The notes under the pieces were generated by a model. The model was given only the letters and a program-made list of their open reading frames with translations, was not told where the DNA came from and searched no databases. The position numbers and the translations under genes were made by a program. Source: Alteriqipengyuania halimionae (GTDB lineage Bacteria > Pseudomonadota > Alphaproteobacteria > Sphingomonadales > Sphingomonadaceae). From it: 64,000 nucleotides of DNA. Positions 37,040 to 44,004 of the stretch are shown here, in pieces (the stretch's first letter is position 1; every line of letters starts with the position of its first letter). The stretch is from positions 2,019,001 to 2,083,000 of the forward strand of contig NZ_WTYR01000001.1 in assembly GCF_009827575.1 (NCBI RefSeq), read 5' to 3'.

Positions 37040-37798
37040 CTAGTCGCGGTAGCCGGGGTCGATCCGGTCCATCTTGCGCATCCACGCGCCAAAATCGAAC
37101 ACGCCGCCGCCACTATCGCCCTGCATCACCTGCATATCGCGCTGGTGCACGTCGACGACGTCCTGCGAGACATGCAGCGGCTGGCCCATGGAGAGCGTCG
37201 CGACCTGGATTTCGCAGGCCCGCTGGAGCGCCCACATCGTCTGGAACATCTGCGGGATCGTCTTGCCGATCACCACCGGGCCATGGTTGCGCAGCATCAG
37301 GATGCGCTTGTCGCCGAGATTGGCGAGCAGCCGATCGCCTTCCTCGGGCCGGATCGTGACGCCTTCGAAATCGTGATAGCCGATCTGGCCGATGAAGCTG
37401 CAGGCATAGAAATTGGTGGGCTGCAGCCCGTCTTCCATACTGCACACCGCCATAGTGGCGGTGGTGTGGACGTGGCAGATCGCGTGCGCATCCTCGATAT
37501 TGCGATGGAAATGCGCATGCTGGGTGAAGCCCGCACGATTGACCGGATAATTGCCCGACAGCGTGTTGCCCTCGACATCGATCTTCACGAGGTTCGAGGC
37601 CGTCACCTCGTCATACAGCAGTCCGAACGGATTGATCAGGAACGCTCCATCCTCTCCCGGCACCTTCACCGAGATGTGGTTGTAGATCGATTCCGACCAA
37701 CCGAGATGCTCGAAAATCCGATAGCAGGCGGCAAGCTGGACGCGCGCCTCCCATTCCTCGGGGCTGCAATTGTCCTGCGCTTTAGCTGCGGTTGCCAT
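37040..37798 (-). CDS. class II aldolase/adducin family protein
   Basis: It is 252 residues long. The zinc ligands of the fold are readable as HVHTT (HxH) and the later His in LMLRNHGPVVIG; the acidic residue near NIEDAH also fits. This family includes fuculose-phosphate aldolase and many proteins with no shown activity. Its first half (CYRIFEHLGWSESIYNHISVKV) is typical. It is the first gene of the two-gene operon with the [2Fe-2S] protein. The substrate is unknown. Confidence 0.88.
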   Translation of the reverse strand: MATAAKAQDNCSPEEWEARVQLAACYRIFEHLGWSESIYNHISVKVPGEDGAFLINPFGLLYDEVTASNLVKIDVEGNTLSGNYPVNRAGFTQHAHFHRNIEDAHAICHVHTTATMAVCSMEDGLQPTNFYACSFIGQIGYHDFEGVTIRPEEGDRLLANLGDKRILMLRNHGPVVIGKTIPQMFQTMWALQRACEIQVATLSMGQPLHVSQDVVDVHQRDMQVMQGDSGGGVFDFGAWMRKMDRIDPGYRD

Positions 37799-37926
37799 GA
37801 TCCTCTCTCCTTTGGTGCAAGCCTAGAACGTGGCGCGCCGCGCCTCAAGCGCGCGCATGTCGTTTGGCCGCGCGCAAGAGACGTTGCCGCTTGTCGCCGG
37901 GCGCGCGCCTGCCTAGGGCGAAGGGC

Positions 37927-38808
37927 ATGACAGACGAAGAAAAGAAACAGTCCGAACTTTCGAACGACAAGTTCTACCATGCTTCGCAGGAAGCCGAATT
38001 CGCCGACAAGGCCGTGCCGGGCACACCGCAGACGCGGCACCCGGCCTATCGCCTTGCCTTCCGCGACACCGACTTCCTGCTGCGCGAGGAATTGCGCCCG
38101 GTCCGCTTCCAGCTCGAGCTGCTGAAGCCCGAAATGCTGCTCGACGAAGCCGGTGTCGGATCGACGCTGGTGATGTACGGCTCCGCCCGCATTCCCCCGC
38201 CCGAAGCCGCCGAAGAAGCGCTCGAAAGTGCGAAGGACCTGCCCGAGGACGAGCGCCGCGTGGTCGAGAACCTCGTCGCCAAGAGCAAGTATTACACCGA
38301 GGCCTACAAGCTCGCCAAGATGGTCAGCGAAAAGGCGATCATCGAGGATGGCAAGCGCCAGTTCGTCATCACCAGCGGCGGCGGCCCGTCGATCATGGAA
38401 GCCGCCAATCGCGGCGCCAGCGAGGCGGGGGCGGAGAGCATCGGGCTCAACATCATCCTGCCGCACGAGCAGGCGCCCAACCCGTATGTGACGCCCTATC
38501 TGTCGCTCAATTTCCACTATTTCGCACTGCGCAAGATGCACTTCCTACTGCGCGCGAAGGCGGTCGCGGTGTTCCCGGGCGGCTTCGGCACGTTCGACGA
38601 ATTCTTCGAACTTCTCACCCTGATCCAGACCGGCAAGATGAAGCCGATGCCGATCCTGCTGTTCGGCGAACACTTCTGGAACCGCGTGGTGAACTTCGAA
38701 GCGCTGGCCGATGAAGGTACGATCTCGAAAAAGGACCTCGACCTCATCACCTGGTGCGAAACCGCCGACGAAGCGTGGGCGGCGATTTCCGAGTTCTACG
38801 AGATATAA
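37927..38808 (+). CDS. LOG-family (YgdH/TIGR00730-like) nucleotide-hydrolase fold protein
   Basis: It is 293 residues long from ATG 37927. The LOG signatures are present: MYGSARIPPP, TSGGGPSIMEAANRGA and the phosphate-binding FPGGFGTFDEFFELL. Members hydrolyse nucleoside 5'-monophosphates (cytokinin activation in plants), and bacterial forms such as PpnN degrade purine nucleotides. An N-terminal extension of about 65 residues precedes the domain. It is followed 4 bp later by the inverted-repeat element. Confidence 0.88.
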   Translation: MTDEEKKQSELSNDKFYHASQEAEFADKAVPGTPQTRHPAYRLAFRDTDFLLREELRPVRFQLELLKPEMLLDEAGVGSTLVMYGSARIPPPEAAEEALESAKDLPEDERRVVENLVAKSKYYTEAYKLAKMVSEKAIIEDGKRQFVITSGGGPSIMEAANRGASEAGAESIGLNIILPHEQAPNPYVTPYLSLNFHYFALRKMHFLLRAKAVAVFPGGFGTFDEFFELLTLIQTGKMKPMPILLFGEHFWNRVVNFEALADEGTISKKDLDLITWCETADEAWAAISEFYEI

Positions 38809-38811
38809 ATT

Positions 38812-38910
38812 CGTCATTGCGAGCGTAGCGAAGCAATCCATCTACCGGCGCCGAATAATGCAATGCCGGTTGATGGATTGCCGCGTCGCCTCCGGCTCCT
38901 CGCAATGACG
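38812..38910. repeat. 99-bp inverted-repeat element (CGTCATTGCGAG type)
   Basis: Terminal arms CGTCATTGCGAG and CTCGCAATGACG are perfect inverted repeats. A second inner pair, CAATCCATC...CCGGC and GCCGG...GATGGATTG, forms a long hairpin around GCCGAATAATGCAAT. This is the widespread bacterial short intergenic repeat beginning CGTCATTGCGAG. It starts 4 bp after the LOG gene stop and may act as its terminator. From 38911 to 39036 I see only AT-richer non-coding sequence. Confidence 0.85.
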
Positions 38911-39036
38911 AGGTAAGGTATCAGCGACTGCTGCAGGGATAATCCTAGCGTGGCTTCGTCTTCGGCTGATTCCGCTTCAACTCGGTTACGATTGTCATAC
39001 TCACTTGCGACGCATGTAACTCTAAATCAGAGTCAG

Positions 39037-39261
39037 ATGATGAGCGATGAAGTGAAGCCCATCACGCCCTGCTGTTTTTGCGGCTAGCTCGACTATTCGG
39101 GAGTCGATCCGACAAGCATGACCGTTGGAACACGTAACGAAGTCACCAAGACATGGTGGTGCCACATCGCGTGTTTTGAGGCTCACTTGCCCGGATTGCC
39201 TGCGCCATGGAACGTATACGATTACGAGGAAGACACTGGACAGCCGTTCATTCGGCAATGA
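39037..39261 (+). pseudogene. small cysteine-rich (zinc-ribbon-like) gene with an in-frame amber codon
   Basis: The plus-strand frame from 39037 reads MMSDEVKPITPCCFCG, then TAG at 39085-39087, then LDYSGVDPTSMTVGTRNEV... WWCHIACFEAHLPGLP and ends at TGA 39261. Read through, it gives 74 residues with CxFCG and CHxxC, a plausible metal-binding pair. The frame stays protein-like after the stop, so one nonsense mutation (possibly CAG to TAG) is the simplest explanation. The surrounding DNA has lower GC than the rest of the window. Confidence 0.6.
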
Positions 39262-39292
39262 TCTAAATTGCTCGCGATAGCCGTCACCTCCT

Positions 39293-39842
39293 CAAAACAA
39301 CTTTCCTACACACTCCCGCCGAGCTTACCTTCGGCACATGGCAAAAACCCCTGCTCATCGTGTCCGGCGCAAGCCGCCGCGGTTCCGGCCCGCACCGGTG
39401 CGCCATCGTAGCAATGGGCGGTGCGAGGTGCGGCAATGCGCGTTCCTCGCCGAGCTCTATCTGACCGAATAGGTGACGGCTGCCGCGCAGCGGGTGGGGA
39501 TGTCGCGGATGAGCGCCTATCGGCTGCGGCGGCGCGAGGGGGCGCAGATTTTCGCGCATGCATGGGACCGCATCGTTGTCGTGCCCGGCTTGGGCAAACG
39601 CGCTGGGCCTAGGACCGACTGGCGGAAGGTTACGGATCCTGCGGTTATCGAGCGGGTCGAGGCCGGGTTCGTGCAGCCGCTGTTCTATGCCGGAAAGCTG
39701 ACCGCGATCCGCCGGAAACCCTACAATTCTGCACTTTTTCGGGTCCTCCACCACTGCGACGCGATCGCGGGAGCGGACGATAACCGGGCGGCGCAAGCAT
39801 GACGCGCGAGTTTTGCAAAACCCACCGGTCGGTGGTCCACCT
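39293..39842 (+). repeat. 550-bp direct repeat unit, copy 1
   Basis: It begins CAAAACAACTTTCCTACAC and ends TTTTGCAAAACCCACCGGTC plus GGTGGTCCACCT. Copy 2 at 42435-42984 begins and ends with nearly the same text, has the same length and has the gene at the same offset (45 bp). The end contains a hairpin CCACCG/CGGTGG next to TTTTGCAAAA. The boundaries were set by eye. Confidence 0.75.
39338..39802 (+). pseudogene. helix-turn-helix protein gene, copy 1, amber-interrupted
   Basis: This is a paralogue of the gene at 42480, with the same 155-codon length. It starts MAKTPAHRVRRKPP and carries the HTH-like text VGMSRMSAYRLRRREGA. Codon 45 (39470-39472) is TAG where the paralogue has TCG (Ser). No frameshift is seen. 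The likely product would be a short DNA-binding protein; here only a 44-residue fragment is made unless the stop is read through or translation restarts downstream. Confidence 0.75.
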
Positions 39843-40056
39843 GCGCTTCTCGAAGCGGCGCCGCCGCCGCCCATTTCGGGGCGAGCAAGCCGCGATCACT
39901 CATCCGTATCAGAAGCTGACAGAGCGAGGCGGACTTCAGCCCGGTCAGCGTCATCAACTCATTTCCGTGAATTCCTTCAGGAGCCCGCTCGTACACTGCG
40001 GCAACGACGTCGCGGATCGTCACCGAGGGGCTGCTTTTCGCGTGGAAAGCGCGCAT
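39721..40056 (-). CDS. short winged-helix-like protein reading into the repeat (doubtful)
   Basis: From ATG 40056 the minus strand encodes MRAFHAKSSPSVTIRDVVAAVYERAPEGIHGNELMTLTGLKSAS (read in pieces: VTIRDVVAAVYERAPEGIHG, ELMTLTGLKSASLCQLLIRM, SDRGLLAPKW). It looks like a small winged-helix domain. After about 72 residues the frame enters repeat copy 1 and continues as the antisense of the HTH pseudogene. The natural C-terminus may have been lost when the repeat arrived. Confidence 0.4.
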   Translation of the reverse strand: MRAFHAKSSPSVTIRDVVAAVYERAPEGIHGNELMTLTGLKSASLCQLLIRMSDRGLLAPKWAAAAPLREAQVDHRPVGFAKLARHACAARLSSAPAIASQWWRTRKSAEL

Positions 40057-40136
40057 AAGGTGGCGCGCCCCGCCGCTTTCGGCGGGATCATCCTGGTCGC
40101 ACAACCGTCGGGATGCGATTTTCCACGTGAGCAATT

Positions 40137-41300
40137 ATGCAATTTCGAGATTTCGACATCGACGGTTTCCTGCGCGATTACTGGCAGCGCAAGCCATTGC
40201 TCATCCGCAATCCGTGGGACCATTGGCGCAACCCGCTCGAAGGGGATGAGCTGGCCGGCCTCGCTTGCGAAGAAGGTATCGAAGCGCGCCTGATCCGGCA
40301 GGAAAACGTCGCGCCGCAGGGCGGCTGGAATGTCGAACATGGCCCGTTGCCTGAATCGCGTTTCGACCAGCTCGAAAACCAGTGGTGGACGCTGCTCGTG
40401 CAGGCGGTCGATCACCACGTGCCCGAGGTCGCCGCGCTCATCACCCCGTTTCGTTTCATCCCCAATTGGCGGATCGACGATGTGATGGTGAGCTACGCCA
40501 GCGACGGTGGCGGCGTGGGCCCTCATTTCGATCAGTATGACGTGTTTCTGATCCAGGGGGCGGGAAAGCGCCGCTGGCAGATTGGCCCGATGTGCGACTC
40601 CAGCACCGAACTGCTCCCGCATGACGATTTGCGCTTGCTCGCCCATTTCGAGGCAAGCGAGGAATGGGTGCTGGAGCCTGGCGACATTCTCTATGTGCCG
40701 CCGGGTATTGCCCATAATGGCGTGGCGGTGGGCGACGACTGCATGACTTACTCGATCGGCTTTCGCGCGCCTTCGAGCAGCGAACTGATCGCGCATTATT
40801 GCGACGATGTGCTCGCCAATCTGCGGGACGATTCCCGGTACCGCGATCCGGGGCTGGAGCGGCAAGCCAACGAAGGCGAGATTCCCGAGGCCGCGCTCAA
40901 GCGGCTGAATGCGATGATCGCCGAAAAGATGCTAGATCCCGCCGCTTTTGCCGATTGGTTCGGCCGCTACACCACGACGCCCAAATATCCCGATATCGAC
41001 TGGCAACCGGACGAGCCTACCCCGCTCGAAGCATTGCGCTCCGCGATTGCCGAAGGATTGCCGCTGATCCGCAATCCGGCCAGCCGCTTTTCCTTCGTCC
41101 GGCGCGGCCCCAGTTCGGTGTCGCTGTTCGTCGATGGGCAGAGCTTCGAATGTTCGGACGAGGTAGCCTCTTTCGCCGAACTGCTCTGCGCCAACGAACG
41201 CTTCACACTCGACCGCGAGCTGGTAGCTTCGCAGCCTGTACTCGAACTGCTCCAGGCGCTTTTCGACCAGGGCAGTCTGGCTTTCGAAAGCGAAGACTAG
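40137..41300 (+). CDS. roxA: RoxA-like ribosomal oxygenase (JmjC/cupin, 2-oxoglutarate-dependent)
   Basis: This is a 2-oxoglutarate/Fe(II) oxygenase of the YcfD/MINA53 group, which hydroxylates an arginine of ribosomal protein L16. The 387 residues carry the iron ligands His130 and Asp132 in GPHFDQYDVF and His193 in VPPGIAHNGV, plus KRRW after the first motif. The C-terminal part provides the dimer and winged-helix region. It lies between the two repeat copies but looks like a normal housekeeping gene. Confidence 0.88.
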   Translation: MQFRDFDIDGFLRDYWQRKPLLIRNPWDHWRNPLEGDELAGLACEEGIEARLIRQENVAPQGGWNVEHGPLPESRFDQLENQWWTLLVQAVDHHVPEVAALITPFRFIPNWRIDDVMVSYASDGGGVGPHFDQYDVFLIQGAGKRRWQIGPMCDSSTELLPHDDLRLLAHFEASEEWVLEPGDILYVPPGIAHNGVAVGDDCMTYSIGFRAPSSSELIAHYCDDVLANLRDDSRYRDPGLERQANEGEIPEAALKRLNAMIAEKMLDPAAFADWFGRYTTTPKYPDIDWQPDEPTPLEALRSAIAEGLPLIRNPASRFSFVRRGPSSVSLFVDGQSFECSDEVASFAELLCANERFTLDRELVASQPVLELLQALFDQGSLAFESED

Positions 41301-41316
41301 CGCGTCGGGCCCGTCG

Positions 41317-41871
41317 TCAGGGTACGCTGATCTCGCGCCACTCACCCAGCGACAATCCGTCGACCGACCAGTCCCCGATCGACCAGCGCACCAGCCTGAG
41401 GGTGGGGTGGTCCACCGCTGCGGTCATCCTGCGCACCTGGCGGTTCCTGCCTTCGCGGATGGTGAGCTTGAGCCAGCAATCGGGCACCGACTTGCGGTAG
41501 CGCACCGGTGGATCGCGCGGCCAGAGGTCGGGATCTTCGATCCGTTCGACTTCCGCCGGCCGGGTCATGCCATCCTTCAGGCGCACGCCCTTGCGCAGCT
41601 GGTCGAGACTGTCTTCAGCCACATCGCCCTCGACCTGCACCAGATAGGTCTTGGGCATCTTGAATCTGGGTTCGGCGATCCGCGCCTGCAGCCGCCCGTC
41701 ATCGGTCAGCAGCAGCAAGCCCTCGCTATCGCGATCGAGCCGCCCGGCCGGATACACATCGGGAATGGCAATGAAGTCCGACAGGGTCGGCCGCTTCGAC
41801 CCTTGCGTGCCGCGGTCGGTAAACTGGCACAGCACGCCATGGGGTTTGTTGAACAGGATCAAACGCGACAT
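41317..41871 (-). CDS. rluE: 23S rRNA pseudouridine synthase, RluE-type
   Basis: It is 184 residues long, starting MSRLILFNKPHGVLCQF. There is no S4 domain, which separates RluE from RsuA and RluB. The catalytic Asp is in YPAGRLDRDSEGLLLLTDDG, and the C-terminal REGRNRQVRRMTAAVDHPTL is typical. In E. coli RluE modifies U2457 of 23S rRNA, next to helix positions near the peptidyl transferase centre. It is convergent with roxA. Confidence 0.93.
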   Translation of the reverse strand: MSRLILFNKPHGVLCQFTDRGTQGSKRPTLSDFIAIPDVYPAGRLDRDSEGLLLLTDDGRLQARIAEPRFKMPKTYLVQVEGDVAEDSLDQLRKGVRLKDGMTRPAEVERIEDPDLWPRDPPVRYRKSVPDCWLKLTIREGRNRQVRRMTAAVDHPTLRLVRWSIGDWSVDGLSLGEWREISVP

Positions 41872-42030
41872 CGGACCTCTCACCAAGGCCTTTGCCACGC
41901 GAGCGCGCGCCTGACCAGTTCCGTGCGATCTCGATTTCGATCTTCAGGCGTGATCGCATCAACTGGTGCGAAATGGCTGACGAGGCGTGGCAAGCGGTTC
42001 GGGCGTGTCGCGAGATTAACGGATAAGGCC

Positions 42031-42059
42031 ATGTCCGCTTTCGACCCCATTGCGGACAC
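42031..42059. repeat. REP-like palindrome ATGTCCGC...GCGGACA
   Basis: TGTCCGC (42032-42038) and GCGGACA (42052-42058) flank TTTCGACCCCATT. This small palindrome is a short intergenic repeat type seen in several bacteria. From 41872 to 42117 I see nothing else of note. Confidence 0.5.
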
Positions 42060-42117
42060 TGGAATTGACCGGCATTGGTCTTCCCATGCGAGCGAAAGTT
42101 CCTCCACCCTTTGAGCA

Positions 42118-42273
42118 GTGGTTCGACCGCCTGAAGGTCGGTACAAACTAGAGTTTCGTCCTTTGGATGACTGGGACGGCCAAATCCAAACCACCATTCA
42201 TGGGCATCAAATGCTCTGGGACGTTCTGAACGTTGAAATCGATACGGATGCAGGCTTAGTTTTAGGGGCATGA
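42118..42273 (+). CDS. small ORF of unknown function, possible gene fragment (1)
   Basis: It starts with GTG and encodes 51 residues, including YKLEFRPLDDWDGQIQTTIH and DVLNVEIDTDAGLVLGA. The composition is protein-like and lower in GC than nearby genes. Upstream, another frame starting at 42086 (MRAKVPPPFEQWFDRLKVG) stops just as this one becomes protein-like. A frameshifted longer gene is therefore also possible. I recognise no family. Confidence 0.4.
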   Translation: MVRPPEGRYKLEFRPLDDWDGQIQTTIHGHQMLWDVLNVEIDTDAGLVLGA

Positions 42274-42401
42274 CAAACGGAAGTGAGGTCCTCTGGGGCG
42301 ACGTTTTCTGGTTTGAACTGCGCTTGGACGATGAGCCAAGAACTATCCGCCTTTGGGGCGATAGGGTCACTTGGCGACAGGACATTGCTGCACCGAACTA
42401 G
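42270..42401 (+). CDS. small ORF of unknown function, possible gene fragment (2)
   Basis: It encodes 43 residues, including EVLWGDVFWFELRLDDEPRT and RLWGDRVTWRQDI, and starts with ATG overlapping the previous stop by 4 bp (ATGA). The acidic and Trp-rich composition and tight coupling would suit a small immunity or antitoxin-like protein, but that is only a resemblance. It ends 33 bp before repeat copy 2. Confidence 0.4.
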   Translation: MTNGSEVLWGDVFWFELRLDDEPRTIRLWGDRVTWRQDIAAPN

Positions 42402-42434
42402 GTCCGCTTTCCACCCTACGAGCAGCCATCTCTC

Positions 42435-42984
42435 CAAAACCACTTTCCTACACGCCTGCGCCGGACGTAGCTTCGGCGCATGCCTAAAGCCCCCGCCCAT
42501 CGAGTGCGTCGCAAGCCGCCGTTCTTTCGCCCCGTTCCGCTGCGGCATCGCCGCGACGGGTGGAGCGAGTTGCGGCAATGTGCGTTCCTGGCGGAGCTGT
42601 ATTGCACAGGGTCGGTGACCGTCGCAGCGCGGCGCGTCGGCGTGTCGCGGATGGGCGCCTATCGGCTGCGGCGTCGCGCAGGGGCGGAGAGTTTCGCCTT
42701 CGCCTGGGATTATATCTTCGTACCGCCCGGCAGGGGGAAAATCGCGCGCCCCGGAACCGATTGGCGGAAGGTTACAAATCCTACGCTGGTCGAGCGGGTT
42801 GAAACCGGCTGGGTGCAGCCGGTGATCTATGCCGGGCGCTTCACCGCGATCCGCCGGAAACCCGACAATTCCGCGCTTTTGCGGGTCCTCCGCCGCTACG
42901 ATGCGATCGTGGCGTCGGTCCGGGCGGAAGCAGCGAAAGCGTGATGGCGGAGTTTTGCAAAACCCCCCGGTCGGTGGTCCACCT
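42435..42984 (+). repeat. 550-bp direct repeat unit, copy 2
   Basis: It has the same length and the same internal layout as copy 1 at 39293-39842. It begins CAAAACCACTTTCCTACAC and ends at the stop codon of thiD on the other strand (CCTAG). The shared end includes AGTTTTGCAAAACCC and GGTCGGTGGTCCACCT. Confidence 0.75.
42480..42944 (+). CDS. helix-turn-helix protein, intact copy
   Basis: This basic protein of 154 residues has the central text CAFLAELYCTGSVTVAARRVG followed by VSRMGAYRLRRRAGAESFAF. It is a helix-turn-helix of a kind common in sphingomonads (tGSVt.AAr..G.Sr.gAYrLRrR). The C-terminal half (YAGRFTAIRRKPDNSALLRV) is unlike known transposases. It could be a regulator or a nucleoid-type protein. 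It is duplicated in this window, and copy 1 is broken. Confidence 0.78.
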   Translation: MPKAPAHRVRRKPPFFRPVPLRHRRDGWSELRQCAFLAELYCTGSVTVAARRVGVSRMGAYRLRRRAGAESFAFAWDYIFVPPGRGKIARPGTDWRKVTNPTLVERVETGWVQPVIYAGRFTAIRRKPDNSALLRVLRRYDAIVASVRAEAAKA

Positions 42985-43783
42985 AGTCGTCCAGTCGGCG
43001 CACCGCCTGCTGACCCAGCGGGCCGTGTCCGGCGCCGAAACCGGGCGCAGCCGCGATCGCCTTGCGCACGAATTTTCGGGCAAGCTGGACGGAATGCTCC
43101 AGCGGTTGGCCATGCCCCAGCAGCGTGGCGATCGCAGACGACAGCGTGCAGCCTGTGCCGTGGGTGTGGCGAGTGTCGATCCTGTGATCCTGGAAACTGG
43201 CCGCCCGTTCCTCGGTCACGAGGATGTCCTTGATCTGCTCGCCTTCGCCGTGGCCGCCCTTCGCCAGCACCGCGCAGCCATGGCGGTCGAGCAGAAGTTC
43301 GGCGGCCTCCGCGATCTCGACCGAGGTGCCGATCGGCATTTCGGTCAGCGCGGCCAGCTCGGGCAGGTTGGGCGTGACCAGTGTGGCGACCTCCATCAGC
43401 CGGGCGAACTGGGCGATCGTCGCCTCGTCCGCCAGCGCCGAGCCGCTGGTTGCGACCATGACGGGATCGAACACGATCGGGGCATCGATCTCGGCGAGCG
43501 CATCGGCGACGACCCCGGCGATCTCCGCGCCGCCCAGCATGCCGATCTTCACCGCATCGACGCCGATATCCTCGACGCAGGCCGCGATCTGTTCACGCAC
43601 GAAACCGGGCGAGGCCGGCTCGACGGCGCGGACGCCTTGGGTGTTCTGCGCGGTCAGTGCGGTGATCGCCGTCATCGCATAGCCGTTCAGCATGGTGACG
43701 GTCTTGATATCGGCCTGGATACCCGCGCCGCCCGAACTGTCGGACCCGGCGATGATCAGAATGCGCGGAGGCGCGTCGCTCAT
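42983..43783 (-). CDS. thiD: bifunctional hydroxymethylpyrimidine kinase/phosphomethylpyrimidine kinase
   Basis: It makes HMP-PP for thiamin synthesis. The 266 residues carry ILIIAGSDSSGGAGIQADIK at the N-terminus, the MVATSGSALADEATI substrate loop, the anion-hole text HTHGTGCTLSSAIA with the catalytic Cys region, and KGGHGEGEQIKD. The start ATG at 43783 overlaps the DUF1272 stop by 4 bp. Its stop codon coincides with the edge of repeat copy 2. Confidence 0.95.
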   Translation of the reverse strand: MSDAPPRILIIAGSDSSGGAGIQADIKTVTMLNGYAMTAITALTAQNTQGVRAVEPASPGFVREQIAACVEDIGVDAVKIGMLGGAEIAGVVADALAEIDAPIVFDPVMVATSGSALADEATIAQFARLMEVATLVTPNLPELAALTEMPIGTSVEIAEAAELLLDRHGCAVLAKGGHGEGEQIKDILVTEERAASFQDHRIDTRHTHGTGCTLSSAIATLLGHGQPLEHSVQLARKFVRKAIAAAPGFGAGHGPLGQQAVRRLDD

Positions 43784-44004
43784 GCCTGGTGCTTTCGTTC
43801 GGTGCTGGCCGGATACCGTTCGAGCAGGTCGGGCGCACGGGTGGGCCGGTCGAGCAGTTCGCCGCCGCAATTGGGGCATTGCTCGTCGAGCTCGTCGGCG
43901 CACGAAGCGCAGAAGGTGCATTCGAAGCTGCAGATGAACCCGCCGCCCAGATGCGCGGGCAGGTCCGCCCCGCAGCGTTCGCAATCGGGCCGCATGGCGA
44001 GCAT
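43780..44004 (-). CDS. DUF1272 zinc-ribbon protein
   Basis: It is 74 residues long with many cysteines: RPDCERCGADLP, then ICSFECTFCASCADEL and QCPNCGGEL. This is the DUF1272 family, a probable zinc protein of unknown function. It sits between glmM and thiD with one- to four-base overlaps, so all three genes are co-translated. No functional link between them is known to me. Confidence 0.9.
   Translation of the reverse strand: MLAMRPDCERCGADLPAHLGGGFICSFECTFCASCADELDEQCPNCGGELLDRPTRAPDLLERYPASTERKHQA

Noticed and set aside
39022..39258. A 78-residue minus-strand frame
   Set aside because: It is the antisense of the amber-broken cysteine-rich gene, whose plus-strand frame has a better protein signature.
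39085..39472. Amber codon reassignment or stop codon recoding
   Set aside because: TAG ends several intact genes in this window (cpoB, the L,D-transpeptidase, thiD), so it acts as a normal stop.
38812..43000. A classical genomic island with integrase
   Set aside because: No integrase, att repeat or tRNA target was seen. The accessory traits are limited to repeats, small broken genes and lower GC stretches.
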